Below the pieces are notes generated by a model. That model worked only from the letters and a program-made list of their open reading frames with translations, did not search any database and was not told where the DNA came from. A stretch of 64,000 bases of DNA from Argopecten irradians (Eukaryota > Mollusca > Bivalvia > Pectinida > Pectinidae): NCBI RefSeq assembly GCF_041381155.1, contig NC_091145.1, positions 38,579,882-38,643,881 on the forward strand, read 5' to 3'. Shown here piece by piece: positions 1 to 13,600 of the stretch (the stretch's first letter is position 1; each line of letters begins with the position of its first letter). The position numbers and the translations under genes are program-made.

Positions 1-950
1 CGTGAAAGGAAATGGAGAATATGAAAGACAATTAAAAAGTCTGCCGAATTAGGAATTTCGTGAAACAGACAATAGAAGGATTTCCTTTTACAAATGGTTA
101 CCTATCAACACGTATATTATTTGATAACAATTTAGAATTCAATATTGGTTGGATTTTTTTTTATAAATCGATCGTTTAAACATTAGACATAGCCCCCGAC
201 TGCGCTGTCTAAACCCTCTTTACGTTTGATTGATGGACACATTAACCCTATTCGTGTGATCAGCAAACACCGGCGAACAGAAAGTCGTGTGTGACAGGCT
301 ACAGGAAATTACGTCAATGTGTACTGAGGCATAGAATATAAACACAACCCTCCCGTCAATATGACAGGCCAGATTTAATATAAAATCACATTAAACAGAC
401 TTTGCTAGGATCCAATATATTGCCGGAGTGTTCACATTCCAAGACACTCCAAAGGATATAGATCTAGAGAGAGTGCAGTTCAGAATAGACTTATCGATTA
501 CCAGTATCCCGGACCATTATGGTCTAGATGTTCAGATAGTGATCACAATCAAGTCATTGTTTACACATACATTTTACATTACAGGTAATACTGGTGTATT
601 GTTAGTGAGAGTAACAATAGTAATATGATTCATACCTTCCTCCGTCATGCTTTCCTCTACGGATAAAAAAGTACAGAGAAAAAACGTCCCGGATACACAG
701 TACACTTCAGTAGATATATATATATTTATAGGAGTCGAATAGTTTTGACAACAACAGCATAGCAACCACGCCACTGAGCCATTGAATACCTGTCAGGTGT
801 ATACATACCGGTAGACGTATATCAGGTGTGTAGTCAGTATATATGTACTGTATAACAATGTACATTTACCTGTATAGATGCAAAAGTTGTCATTAATAAA
901 ATGTGAGCAATTAAAGACATAAAAGACATTAAACACCCTGCTGCTGATAA
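1..950. other. No gene recognised
   Basis: AT-rich sequence with a short (TA)n run near 715-728. The short open frames on both strands lack splice context and protein-like composition. I see no repeat boundary, RNA gene or promoter I can support. Confidence 0.6.
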
Positions 951-951
951 T

Positions 952-2933
952 AGTATTGATTCCTATTATTTCTATTGTTTCCCATTATTACTATTGTTTC
1001 CTATTATTTCTATTGTTTCCTATTATTACTATTGTTTCCTATTATTACTATTGTTTCCTATTATTTCTATTGTTTCCTATTATTTCTATTGTTTCCTATT
1101 ATTTCTATTGTTTCCTATTATTACTATTGTTTCCTATTATTTCTATTGTTTCCTATTATTTCTATTGTTTCCTATTATTACTATTGTTTCCTATTATTAC
1201 TATTATTTCTATCGTTTCCTATTATTTCTATTGTTTCCTATTATTACTATTGTTTCCTATTATTACTATTGTTTCCTATTATTACTATTGTTTCCTATTA
1301 TTACTATTGTTTCTTATTATTTCTATTGTTTCCTATTATTACTTTTGTTTCTTATCGTTTCTTTCTGTTTCTATTATTACTATTGTTTCCCATTATTACT
1401 ATTGTTTCTATATTCATGTTTCTATTATTTCTATTGTTTCCTATTATTACTATTGTTTCCTATTATTTCTATTGTTTACTATTATTTCTATTGTTTCTTT
1501 ATTCTATTGTTTCTATTATTACTATTGTTCTTTCTATTCTTTACTATTGTTTCCTATTATTTACTATTGTTTCCTATTATTTCTATTGTTTCCTATTATT
1601 ACTATTGTTTCCTATTATTACTATTGTTTCCTATTATTCTATTGTTTCTATTATTTTCTATTGTTTCCTATTATTCTATTGTTTCTTATTTATTGTTTCC
1701 TATTATTTACTATTGTTTCCTATTATTACTATTGTTTCCTATTATTACTATTGTTTCCTATTATTACTATTGTTTCCTATTATTTTCTATTATTCTATTG
1801 TTTCCTATTATTACTATTGTTTTTATTATTTCTATTGTTTCTATTATTTCTATTGTTTCCTATTATCTATGTTTCTATTATTCTATTGTTTCCTATTATT
1901 ACTATTGTTTCTATTATTCTATTGTTTCTTATTATTTCTATTGTTTCCTATTATTACTATTGTTTCCTATTATTACTATTATTTTCTATTGTTTCCTATT
2001 ATTTCTATTGTTTCCTATTATTACTATTGTTTCTTATTATTTCTATTGTTTCCTATTATTACTATTGTTTCCTATTATTACTATTATTTCTATTGTTTCC
2101 TATATTTATTTTTTATTTCTATTGTTTCCTATTATTACTATTGTTATTTTCCTATTTATTACTATTGTTTCCTATTATTACTATTGTTTCCTATTATTAC
2201 TATTGTTTTATTTTCCTATTATTACTATTGTTTCCTATTATTTCTATTGTTTCCTATTATTACTATTATTTCTTTCTTATTTCTATTGTTTCCTATTATT
2301 ACTATTATTTCTATCTTATTTCTATGTTTCCTATTATTACTATTGTTATTATTTCTTATTATTTCTATGTTCCTATTATTACTATTGTTTCTTATTATTT
2401 CTATTATTTCTATTGTTTCTTTTATTTTATTCTATGTTTATTTACTATTGTTTCCTATTATTTCTATTGTTTCTATTATTCTATGTTTCTATTTACTATT
2501 GTTTCCTATATTACTATTTTTTCTATTATTACTATTGTTTCTATTATTACTATTGTTTCTTATTATTCTATTGTTTCCTATTATTTCTATTGTTTCTTAT
2601 ATTATTTCTATTGTTTCCTATTATTTACTATTGTTTCTTATTTCTATTTTCTATTGTTTCCTATTATTACTATTGTTTCCTATTATTACTATTGTTTCCT
2701 ATTATTTCTATTGTTTCCTATTATTACTATTGTTTCTTATTATTTCTATTGTTTCCTATTATTTCTATTGTTTCCTATTATTTCTATTGTTTCCTATTAT
2801 TACTATTGTTTCCTATTATTTCTATTGTTTCCTATTATTTCTATTGTTTCTTATTATTTCTATTGTTTCTTATTATTTCTATTGTTTCCTATTATTTCTA
2901 TCGTTTACTAGTATTTCTATCGTTTACTATTAA
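952..2933. repeat. 19-bp T-rich minisatellite
   Basis: Tandem array of about 100 units. The consensus is TTCCTATTATTACTATTGT, with a common variant in which TTACT becomes TTTCT. Indels are frequent between 1340 and 2660, while both flanks (960-1330 and 2650-2930) are more regular. The plus strand has no stop codons in the unit, and 19 is not a multiple of 3, so all three plus frames stay open for about 650 codons. The resulting Y/F/L/I/V/S/C polymers are artefacts of composition and are not annotated as proteins. Confidence 0.95.
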
Positions 2934-2939
2934 TACTAG

Positions 2940-4010
2940 AACATTTAATAATGAATAGACACATTCAGTTGCCAATAGAAACGCGTTCATTTTGTTACAT
3001 GTCTGTATTTTTGTCCCGGTTTTGTTTTTATTTACAATTCTGTTCCACGAAAATATATAATAAATAGTAGAACAAAACACACGCAATGATCTGAATAAAG
3101 CTAATTATGTCTATACGCGTAGTTAAAACATAGTTGTGATGCCATCTATTGTTGTTTCTGGACTTTAACTCCAGGATTATGGGACCATTACCTGTAACTT
3201 TCCTACATGTTACCTTTTACTGTCTAATATGTGACTCTTATATAAGACAGTCAATTATAAGGCAGTAGAAGGTAACTTATGGGAGAGTTACACAATGAGG
3301 GTGAGTATATGTCTCCGGGCATAATCCCATAATTATGTTAACTTACTGCATACTTCCAACCTCTCACAAAGGAAAAGTGTGGCCAATAAATGTCTTGTTA
3401 CCACAGTTGAGTCCACAATAACCACCTTTCATGGCCAATCAGGATTACTTGACCATGAAAGGGGCTGAATTCCCCATTCATGGCAAATCAGGATTATTAC
3501 ATGACCATGGAAGGGGCTGGACATGTGTGCAGTCAACCATGGTAACAAATGCTGTAAGGAAGGGGAGATAATCATATCTCACTTTGTTCTAATGATAGAT
3601 CAATCAATAGACCAACTTACCAATGCTGACATTTTTCTAAAAATACAATGCAATAAGAAAATCACATTTATTTAAATGCACATCAAAAAGCTTCATTAAT
3701 TATTATTCCAATTAATTATTATATGATAGGAACTTCGCATTTTAAGGAAAAGTTTTCACTCTTAATGTATATGCATTTTATCAATTGAAAGCACAGATAT
3801 AGAATTAAAATAAAATTTACTTACATTTAAAGTTTCCGACAATTTCTTTTTTCATTTACTGATTTTTCTTGCAATCGCTGAACAGAGCTTAATAATACTC
3901 CAATTGTTTCATACTGTACATATCTCCTAAAACATTTTGATGCAGTATTTTGCAGAATCAAAGTTTTTATCTCTACACATGGCAAAACTCCTTACGATGG
4001 ACAGTGACAA
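2940..4010. other. Intergenic, small local duplication only
   Basis: No coding exon recognised. A segment at 3426-3467 is repeated in diverged form at 3476-3520; both contain CATGGC, AATCAGGATTA and GACCATG followed by AAGGGGCTG. A copy of the dispersed GGGGAGATAA motif lies at 3560-3573. Confidence 0.5.
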
Positions 4011-4015
4011 ACTGA

Positions 4016-5935
4016 TATATTAATAGATATAATAATATCTTAGAAGCTGAATGCTTTCCAGCAGACTGGTCGTCAGCACTTATTGTCCCTATTCATAAAA
4101 AGGGTGTTACTACAGACCCTAACAATTTTAGAGGAATAAGTTTAATAAGCTGTTTGTGTAAATTATTCACTTCTATTCTTAACAAACGACTTGCAAATGT
4201 TTGTTCTGATCAAGAAATTCTTACGGATGCGCAGTTCGGTTTCCGATCGGGTTTAAGTACAGTTGATGCAATTTTTGCTTTACAATCTATAATTTCCAAA
4301 TCTTTATCAACCAAAATACGATTATATTGCTGTTTTGTTGATTTTCGGAAAGCATTCGACTTTGTTGATAGAGTAAGTTTATAGTATAAGTTAATCAAAC
4401 TGGGCATCAGAGGGAAATTCTTGAAAGTCATTAAGGGTCTGTATTCATTTGTAAAATCATGTGTTTTTGTGAATGGGAAATGTTCTGATTTTTTTACTAG
4501 TCATATTGGATTGATGCAAGGGGAAATCTTATCCCCTCTACTCTTTTCCATGTTTATAAATGATTTTGAAAATAGTTTTATTGAAAATGGTGCTAGTACA
4601 TACGAATTCGGTGATCTCAGTCTATTTTTTCCTTTTATATGCCGATGATTTGGTTCTTTTCTCTGAATCTGTCGAAGGTTTACAAAGTTTGCTTAATTGT
4701 TTATGTGATTACACTAAAAGATGGAAGCTAACTGTTAACACTGAAAAGACCAAAATTGTAGTTTTTCGAAATGGTGGGAATATTAAGGAATCGGAATCAT
4801 GGACATATGAAGGAAACGGTATTTCAGTTGTTGATGAATTTTGTTATTTAGGCGTTTTACTACGATTTAATAACAAGTTCAAAACCACTATTAAACACGT
4901 AGCTAGTCAAGCTCGCAAGGCCGTTTTTGCCTTGCGGGCAAAGTGCAATCAAGTAAATTTCAATATTAAAACTTTATTACATTTATTTGATACATATATT
5001 GTTAGCATCCTTCATTATGCTTGTGAAACTTGGCGGGATATAAAGCTGATGAAGTTGAAAAGGTTCATTTAGAATTTTGTAAAAATATTTTATGTGTGAA
5101 AAAAAAATCAACTTGTAATGCAATGGTTTATTATGAACTTGGTCGTTTTCCCTTGGTAAATCAACAAATCTTCAAAGCCTTCAAGTATTGGTTTAAACTA
5201 TTGAACAGTAATAACTGTATTTTGAAGGAAATATATCAGTTCTTTTTTAAGGAAACGGAAAAAGTACATCCAAAACATATTTTTTTTAGTGTTTATTAAA
5301 CAAAAACTATCTGAACTTGGGTTAGGTTATATATGGTTAAGGCAGTCTCCTGCTGATATCATTTTACTTCCGTTAATTAAACAACGAATTGATGATCAGA
5401 CAAAACAACTGTTGTTGGCATCAATAAGCACTTCCAGTAAATGTGATCTCTTTAGATATCTAGTAGATGACGTAACATTACAATTTTATTTAACGAAGTC
5501 TCTTTCAAAACAACGTAGAATTTCTGTATCCAAACTCCGTCTTTCAGCTCATAATCTTGCAATCGAGACAGGTAGATATAGAAATGTTGAAAGGAATAAT
5601 AGATTATGTAGAAACTGTGAACTCTTCGAAATAGAAGATGAATATCATTTTTTATTTATTTGTCCAAAATTTTCAGATATTCGGAGAAAATACATTAAAA
5701 ACTATTTTTGGGTGAAGCCATTTGTTTACAAAGTTATTGAATTGCTAAATACACATAACATAAAAGATCTTAACTTATTAGGCAAGTACATAATTGAGGC
5801 AAACAACAGCAGAATCACTTAATCACATATGTGCATTTCAATTTGTCTATTTTACCCTTGTTGATTGTATATATGCATATTTTATGTTAATATTCCAATA
5901 AGTTGTATAGTTACGGAAATAAAGAATTTCGAATA
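4016..5935 (+). pseudogene. LINE (non-LTR retrotransposon) reverse transcriptase remnant, 5'-truncated
   Basis: The conceptual product contains reverse transcriptase blocks in order. An IVPIHKKG...NNFRGISL segment is near 4085-4145. QFGFRSGLSTVDAIFAL is near 4232-4280. The palm A motif CFVDFRKAFDFVDR is near 4330-4375. Block B, LMQGEILSPLLFSMFINDF, is near 4510-4570. The catalytic LYADDLVLF is near 4635-4660. A C-terminal C-x2-C...H...C knuckle follows (RLCRNCELF, then DEYHFLFICPKF) near 5605-5675. The gene is dead: an in-frame TAG falls at 4382-4384, the frame shifts just before YADD and changes again near 5030-5060 and 5290. There is no endonuclease domain upstream, as expected of 5' truncation. 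A stop at 5819-5821 and AATAAA near 5918 mark the 3' end. The clade (I/Jockey-like or other) is not resolved by eye. Confidence 0.88.
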
Positions 5936-6096
5936 ATAGTGAGCAAAGAACCTCTAATACTGAAAAGTGCTCACAAGCATAACACGTACAGGTAAACCAA
6001 AACAGAGAACAACGGGAGAGTGGAGGGATGGAAAGGTGTGTATTTTTTCAATCAACCTGTCTTTTTGTTCGAGGTTAAGAAGCATGCAGTAAGTCA

Positions 6097-6190
6097 GTTA
6101 TTGCATGATTTCTCGTCACTCGGGACTTATAACCCACTCGCTTCGCTCGGGTGTAATAAATCCCTTATTACTCGAAAGCAATGCAATAAC
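6097..6190. repeat. Short foldback (MITE-like)
   Basis: The ends are inverted: GTTATTGCAT at 6097 pairs with ATGCAATAAC ending at 6190, and the interior has complementary TCTCG/CGAAAG and CACTCGCTTCGCTCGGG pieces. No coding capacity. Likely a small non-autonomous DNA element; the family is not identified. Confidence 0.45.
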
Positions 6191-6199
6191 CTTTACACA

Positions 6200-6985
6200 C
6201 AACCTGCCGGAATATTGCATAAATCTTAAATCCAAATTACGAATAAAATCACACACAATGAAGATGCAGAATTAAACACATCTACAGAATTTCTGTATAT
6301 ACCCATATCGAGTTTTCCTCCTTATTATGAATTCACCATTTAACACTTATCTACAGCATTAACTCAAATTTCCGCTTTCTGAAAACCTTGTTTTTGTACA
6401 CCACTTTTGATTTTAAATTTCCAACTACACTGTAGTTTTACAGAATTTTACCTAAATCCCATTGGCTTGTTGAATGAAATTGCACATGGTATAAATAAAT
6501 CCAAGATTGTCCCTAGAGAGGTCGAAATTTTCTGGTGGTACGGACTGTTTTGAACTAGCCTGGAAAATCACTATTATATGCGATCATTTTTGCAAGACGC
6601 TTTCAAACAAAGACCTAAATTGCCAGTCTAGTTTCATATGTCATTTCTTGACCATATCAGACATTGGACAGAAATGTCCTTTTAGCAATAAAAGTCACTA
6701 AAGTCACCTATATATCCCTCCATCACTGTCGGTGGACATGGTTAAAGTGAATTTACAGGTAAGTTGTCCAACCCAAAAGCATGCTTCATGCGTTACGTTC
6801 ATGAATGCTATTTATCACATATAACACAGGCAATATGTTGCCATTATCTATATTGGATTTGTCATGGTTTAATGCACATTGGTAGAGTTACCTGAGCTCA
6901 CAGACAAAGGCAAATAAGTGGCTTATATTAGAAATAAAAGTGAATTTTATTAACACAAAGACTTACTATGTTTTAAGTTAGAGTT
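6200..6985. other. No gene recognised
   Basis: AT-rich intergenic DNA. Short open frames (e.g. 6507-6701) show no recognisable domain or splice context. Confidence 0.5.
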
Positions 6986-6988
6986 AAG

Positions 6989-7081
6989 CCTCAAACTGTA
7001 CAATATGTTGGAGAAAGAACAGATCTCGGCTCTGACGGGCCTCGATACAGTTCTTTCTCCAACACATTGTACAGTTTTCGG
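6989..7081 (-). other. Near-perfect hairpin (MITE or miRNA-precursor-like)
   Basis: A 28-nt arm at 6993-7020 is the reverse complement of 7050-7077 with one difference, and a 29-nt loop separates them. Read on the minus strand that difference is a G.U pair, so the stem is fully paired. A further AGCC/GGCT pair extends it past a small internal loop. The size fits either a tiny foldback transposon or a pre-miRNA; sequence alone does not decide. Confidence 0.5.
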
Positions 7082-7139
7082 CTTATCTCCATCACACATA
7101 TAGTGCCACCAACCATTAGAGTGAAACGACAATCAAATC

Positions 7140-7611
7140 ACGCAGATGGATGTTTTTGCGAGTATGTGTACAATCGTATACGTACTGCTAAGTAATCGCT
7201 TTATTCCGTTATGTAGTTAGTGATAATTCTGAGAAAAGATTTAAGTACTATTTTCCAACGCTCTATCAGTCATATAATATACAGTGGTTGGCATTACAGC
7301 TCTTCCAACGAAATACCAGCGTTAAATTATGGTTTACCAACATGATTGCTTCCTATATATATATCATAAATACATTGATTAAGGAGTAATACTGGTAGGT
7401 CCTATTCATTTCACGTTCTTCCTCCAAAGGTGAGCAGGCCCAATCAGGAATCATAGCTCTGGTAACTTTTGGTAGTTTACTAGCTTCCAGTAGGTTTTTT
7501 TTCGTCATGGCAAGTACTGTGTCTGATGACCAAACTCTTACCACCTTTGTATCCAGCAAACTCCACCTACCTACTTAAATAGTAGTAGTGATTTAAGGTG
7601 TCCGGACATCC
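7140..7611. other. No gene recognised
   Basis: Intergenic AT-rich DNA between the hairpin and the 17-kb array. The only long open frame (7353-7559, minus) has no recognisable features. Confidence 0.5.
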
Positions 7612-10600
7612 TTCAAAAGGCAGTCAAAAGGAAGTCTAGCAAATAGAGAAGGAAGACAAAAGGAAGTCTATCAAATAGAGAAGGAAGTCAAAAGGAAGTC
7701 TATCAAATAGAGAAGGAAGTCAAAAGGAAGTCTATCAAATAGAGAAGGAAGTCAAAAGGAAGTCTATCAAATAGAGAAGGAAGTCAAAAGGAAGTCTATC
7801 AAATAGAGAAGGAAGTCAAAAGGAAGTCTATCAAATAGAGAAGGAAGTCAAAAGGAAGTCTATCAAATAGAGAAGGAAGTCAAAAGGAAGTCTATCAAAT
7901 AGAGAAGGAAGTCAAAAGGAAGTCTATCAAATAGAGAAGGAAGTCTATCAAATAGAAGTCAAAAGGAAGTCTATCAAATAGAGAAGGAAGTCTATCAAAT
8001 AGAGAAGGAAGTCAAAAGGAAGTCTATCAAATAGAGAAGGAAGTCAAAAGGAAGTCTATCAAATAGAGAAGGAAGTCTATCAAATAGAGAAGGAAGTCAA
8101 AAGGAAGTCTATCAAATAGAGAAGGAAGTCAAAAGGAAGTCTATCAAATAGAGAAGGAAGTCTATCAAATAGAGAAGGAAGTCAAAAGGAAGTCTATCAA
8201 ATAGAGAAGGAAGTCAAAAGGAAGTCTAGCAAATAGAGAAGGAAGTCAAAAGGAAGTCTATCAAATAGAGAAGGAAGTCAAAAGGAAGTCTATCAAATAG
8301 AGAAGGAAGTTAAAAGGAAGTCTAGCAAATAGAGAAGGAAGTCAAAAGGAAGTCTATCAAATAGAGAAGGAAGTCAAAAGGAAGTCTAGCAAATAGAGAA
8401 GGAAGTCAAAAGGAAGTCTATCAAATAGAGAAGGAAGTCTATCAAATAGAGAAGGAAGTCAAAAGGAAGTCTAGCAAATAGAGAAGGAAGTCAAAAGGAA
8501 GTCTATCAAATAGAGAAGGAAGTCAAAAGGAAGTCTAGCAAATAGAGAAGGAAGTCAAAAGGAAGTCTATCAAATAGAGAAGGAAGTCAAAAGGAAGTCT
8601 ATCAAATAGAGAAGGAAGTCTATCAAATAGAGAAGGAAGTCAAAAGGAAGTCTAGCAAATAGAGAAGGAAGTCAAAAGGAAGTCTAGCAAATAGAGAAGG
8701 AAGTCAAAAGGAAGTCTAGCAAATAGAGAAGGAAGTCAAGAAGGAAGTCATATCAAATAGAGAAGGAAGTCAAAAGGAAGTCTAGCAAATAGAGAAGGAA
8801 GTCAAAAGGAAGTCTATCAAATAGAGAAGGAAGTCAAAAGGAAGTCTAGCAAATAGAGAAGGAAGTCAAAAGGAAGTCTATCAAATAGAGAAGGAAGTCT
8901 ATCAAATAGAGAAGGAAGTCAAAAGGAAGTCTAGCAAATAGAGAAGGAAGTCAAAAGGAAGTCTATCAAATAGAGAAGGAAGTCTATCAAATAGAGAAGG
9001 AAGTCAAAAGGAAGTCTAGCAAATAGAGAAGGAAGTCTATCAAATAGAGAAGGAAGTCAAAAGGAAGTCTATCAAATAGAGAAGGAAGTCTATCAAATAG
9101 AGAAGGAAGTCTATCAAATAGAGAAGGAAGTCTATCAAATAGAGAAGGAAGTCAAAAGGAAGTCTATCAAATAGAGAAGGAAGTCAAAAGGAAGTCTATC
9201 AAATAGAGAAGGAAGTCAAAAGGAAGTCTATCAAATAGAGAAGGAAGTCTATCAAATAGAGAAGGAAGTCAAAAGGAAGTCTAGCAAATAGAGAAGGAAG
9301 TCAAAAGGAAGTCTATCAAATAGAGAAGGAAGTCAAAAGGAAGTCTATCAAATAGAGAAGGAAGTCAAAAGGAAGTCTATCAAATAGAGAAGGAAGTCAA
9401 AAGGAAGTCTATCAAATAGAAGAAAGGAAGTCTAAAAGGAAGTCTACAAATAGAGAAGGAAGTCAAAAGGAAGTCTATCAAATAGAGAAGGAAGTCAAAA
9501 GGAAGTCTATCAAATAGAGAAGGAAGACAAAAGGAAGTCTATCAAATAGAGAAGGAAGTCAAAAGGAAGTCTATCAAATAGAGAAGGAAGTCAAAAGGAA
9601 GTCTATCAAATAGAGTCAAAAGGAAGTCTATCAAATAGAGAAGGAAGTCAAAAGGAAGTCTATCAAATAGAGAAGGAAGTCTATCAAATAGAGAAGGAAG
9701 TCTATCAAATAGAGAAGGAAGTCAAAAGGAAGTCTATCAAATAGAGAAGGAAGTCAAAAGGAAGTCTATCAAATAGAGAAGGAAGTCAAAAGGAAGTCTA
9801 TCAAATAGAGAAGGAAGTTCAAAAGGAAGTCTATCAAATAGAGAAGGAAGTCAAAAGGAGTCTATCAAATAGAGAAGAAGTCAAAAGGAAGTCTATCAAA
9901 TAGAGAAGGAAGTCAAAAGGAAGTCTATCAAATAGAGAAGGAAGTAAAAGGAAGTCTATCAAATAGAGAAGGAAGTCAAAAGGAAGTCTATCAAATAGAG
10001 AAGGAAGTCAAAAGGAAGTCTAGCAAATAGAGAAGGAGAAAGGAAGTCTATCAAATAGAGAAGGAAGTCAAAAGGAAGTCTAGCAAATAGAGAAGGAAGT
10101 CAAAAGGAAGTCTAGCAAATAGAGAAGAAAGGAAGTCTAAAAAGAAGGAAGTAAAAGGAAGTCTATCAAATAGAGAAGGAAGTCAAAAGGAAGTCTATCA
10201 AATAGAGAAGGAAGTCAAAAGGAAGTCTAGCAAATAGAGAAGGAAGTCTATCAAATAGAGAAGGAAGTCAAAAGGAAGTCTAGCAAATAGAGAAGGAAGT
10301 CAAAGGAAGTCTATCAAATAGAGAAGGAAGTCAAAAGAAGTCTATCAAATAGAGAAGGAAGTCAAAAGGAAGTCTAGCAAATAGAGAAGGAAGTCAAAAG
10401 GAAGTCTAGCAAATAGAGAAGGAAGTCAAAAGGAAGTCTATCAAATAGAGAAGGAAGTCAAAAGGAAGTCTATCAAATAGAGAAGGAAGTCAAAAGGAAG
10501 TCTATCAAATAGAGAAGGAAGTCAAAAGGAAGTCTATCAAATAGAGAAGGAAGTCAAAAGGAAGTCTATCAAATAGAGAAGGAAGTCAAAAGGAAGTCTA

Positions 10601-13600
10601 TCAAATAGAGAAGGAAGTCTATCAAATAGAAGGAAGAAGTTATCAAAAGGAAGGAAGTAAAGAGTCTATCAAATAGAGAAGGAAGTCAAAAGGAAGTCTA
10701 GCAAATAGAGAAGAAGTCAAAGGAAGTCTATCAAATAGAGAAGGAAGTCAAAAGGAAGTCTATCAAATAGAGAAGGAAGTCAAAAGGAAGTCTATCAAAT
10801 AGAGAAGGAAGTCAAAAGGAAGTCTATCAAATAGAGAAGGAAGTCAAAAGGAAGTCTATCAAATAGAGAAGGAAGTCAAAAGGAAGTCTATCAAATAGAG
10901 AAGGAAGTCAAAAGGAAGTCTATCAAATAGAGAAGGAAGTCAAAAGGAAGTCTATCAAATAGAGAAGGAAGTCAAAAGGAAGTCTATCAAATAGAGAAGG
11001 AAGTCAAAAAGGAAGTCTATCAAATAGAGAAGGAAGTCAAAAGGAAGTCTATCAAATAGAGAAGGAAGTCAAAAGGAAGTCTATCAAATAGAGAAGAAGA
11101 TCAAAAGAAGGAAGTCAAAAGGAAGTCTATCAAATAGAGAAGGAAGTCAAAAGGAAGTCTATCAAATAGAGAAGGAAGTCAAAAGGAAGTCTATCAAATA
11201 GAGAAGGAAGTCAAAAGGAAGTCTAGCAAATAGAGAAGGAAGTCAAAAGGAAGTCTATCAAATAGAGAAGGAAGTCAAAAGGAAGTCTATCAGCAAATAG
11301 AGAAGGAAGTCAAAAGGAAGTCTATCAAATAGAGAAGGAAGTCAAAAGGAAGTCTATCAAATAGAGAAGGAAGCAAAAGGAAGTCTATCAAATAGAGAAG
11401 GAAGTCAAAAGGAAGTCTATCAAATAGAGAAGGAAGTCAAAAGGAAGTCTATCAAATAGAGAAGGAAGTCAAAAGGAAGTCTATCAAATAGAGAAGGAAG
11501 TCAAAAGGAAGTCTATCAAATAGAGAAGGAAGTCAAAAGGAAGTCTATCAAATAGAGAAGGAAGTCAAAAGGAAGTCTATCAAATAGAGAAGGAAGTCAA
11601 AAGGAAGTCTATCAAATAGAGAAGGAAGTCAAAAGGAAGTCTATCAAATAGAGAAGGAAGTCAAAAGGAAGTCTATCAAATAGAGAAGGAAGTCAAAAGG
11701 AAGTCTATCAAATAGAGAAGGAAGTCAAAAGGAAGTCTATCAAATAGAGAAGGAAGTCAAAAGGAAGTCTATCAAATAGAGAAGGAAGTCAAAAGGAAGT
11801 CTAGCAAATAGAGAAGGAAGTCAAAAGGAAGTCTATCAAATAGAGAAGGAAGAAGGAAGTCTATCAAATAGAGAAGGAAGTCAAAAGGAAGTCTATCAAA
11901 TAGAGAAGGAAGTCAAAAGGAAGTCTATCAAATAAGGAAGAAGGAAGTCTATCAAATAGAGAAGGAAGTCAAAAGGAAGTCTATCAAATAGAGAAGGAAG
12001 ACAAAAGGAAGTCTATCAAATAGAGAAGGAAGTCAAAAGGAAGTCTATCAAATAGAGAAGGAAGTCAAAAGGAAGTCTATCAAATAGAGAAGGAAGTCAA
12101 AAGGAAGTCTATCAAATAGAGAAGGAAGTCAAAAGGAAGTCTATCAAATAGAGAAGGAAGTCAAAAGGAAGTCTATCAAATAGAGAAGGAAGTCAAAAGG
12201 AAGTCTATCAAATAGAGAAGGAAGTCTATCAAATAGAGAAGGAAGTCAAAAGGAAGTCTATCAAATAGAGAAGGAAGTCAAAAGGAAGTCTATCAAATAG
12301 AGAAGGAAGTCAAAAGGAAGTCTATCAAATAGAGAAGGAAGTCAAAAGGAAGTCTATCAAATAGAGAAGGAAGTCTATCAAATAGAGAAGGAAGTCAAAA
12401 GGAAGTCTATCAAATAGAGAAGGAAGTCAAAAGGAAGTCTATCAAAGAGAGAAAGGAAGTCTATCAAATAGAGAAGGAAGTCAAAAGGAAGTCTATCAAA
12501 TAGAGAAGGAAGTCAAAAGGAAGTCTATCAAATAGAGAAGGAAGTCAAAAGGAAGTCTAGCAAATAGAGAAGGAAGTCAAAAGGAAGTCTATCAAATAGA
12601 GAAGGAAGTCAAAAGGAAGTCTATCAAATAGAGAAGGAAGTCAAAAGGAAGTCTATCAAATAGAGAAGGAAGTCAAAAGGAAGTCTATCAAATAGAGAAG
12701 GAAGTCAAAAGGAAGTCTATCAAATAGAGAAGGAAGTCAAAAGGAAGTCTAGCAAATAGAGAAGGAAGTCAAAAGGAAGTCTATCAAATAGAGAAGGAAG
12801 TCAAAAGGAAGTCTATCAAATAGAGAAGGAAGTCAAAAGGAAGTCTATCAAATAGAGAAGGAAGTCAAAAGGAAGTCTATCAAATAGAGAAGGAAGTCAA
12901 AAGGAAGTCTATCAAATAGAGAAGGAAGTCAAAAGGAAGTCTATCAAATAGAGAAGGAAGTCAAAAGGAAGTCTATCAAATAGAGAAGGAAGTCAAAAGG
13001 AAGTCTATCAAATAGAGAAGGAAGTCAAAAGGAAGTCTATCAAATAGAGAAGGAAGTCAAAAGGAAGTCTATCAAATAGAGAAGGAAGTCTATCAAATAG
13101 AGAAGGAAGTCAAAAGGAAGTCTATCAAATAGAGAAGGAAGTCAAAAGGAAGTCTATCAAATAGAGAAGGAAGTCAAAAGGAAGTCTATCAAATAGAGAA
13201 GGAAGTCTATCAAATAAGGAAGTCTATCAAATAGAGAAGGAAGTCAAAAGGAAGTCTATCAAATAGAGAAGGAAGTCAAAAGGAAGTCTATCAAATAGAG
13301 AAGGAAGTCAAAAGGAAGTCTATCAAATAGAGAAGGAAGTCAAAAGGAAGTCTATCAAATAGAGAAGGAAGTCAAAAGGAAGTCTATCAAATAGAGAAGG
13401 AAGTCAAAAGGAAGTCTATCAAATAGAGAAGGAAGTCAAAAGGAAGAGTCTATCAAATAGAGAAGGAAGTCAAAAGGAAGTCTATCAAATAGAGAAGGAA
13501 GTCAAAAGGAAGAATCTATAGAAAGGAAGTCAAAAGGAAGTCTATCAAATAGAGAAGGAAGTCAAAAGGAAGTCTATCAAATAGAGAAGGAAGTCAAAAG

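Noticed and set aside
952..2958. Three overlapping ~650-codon plus-strand open frames
   Set aside because: They are all frames of a 19-bp stop-free T-rich minisatellite; frame-independent openness and low-complexity composition argue against a protein.
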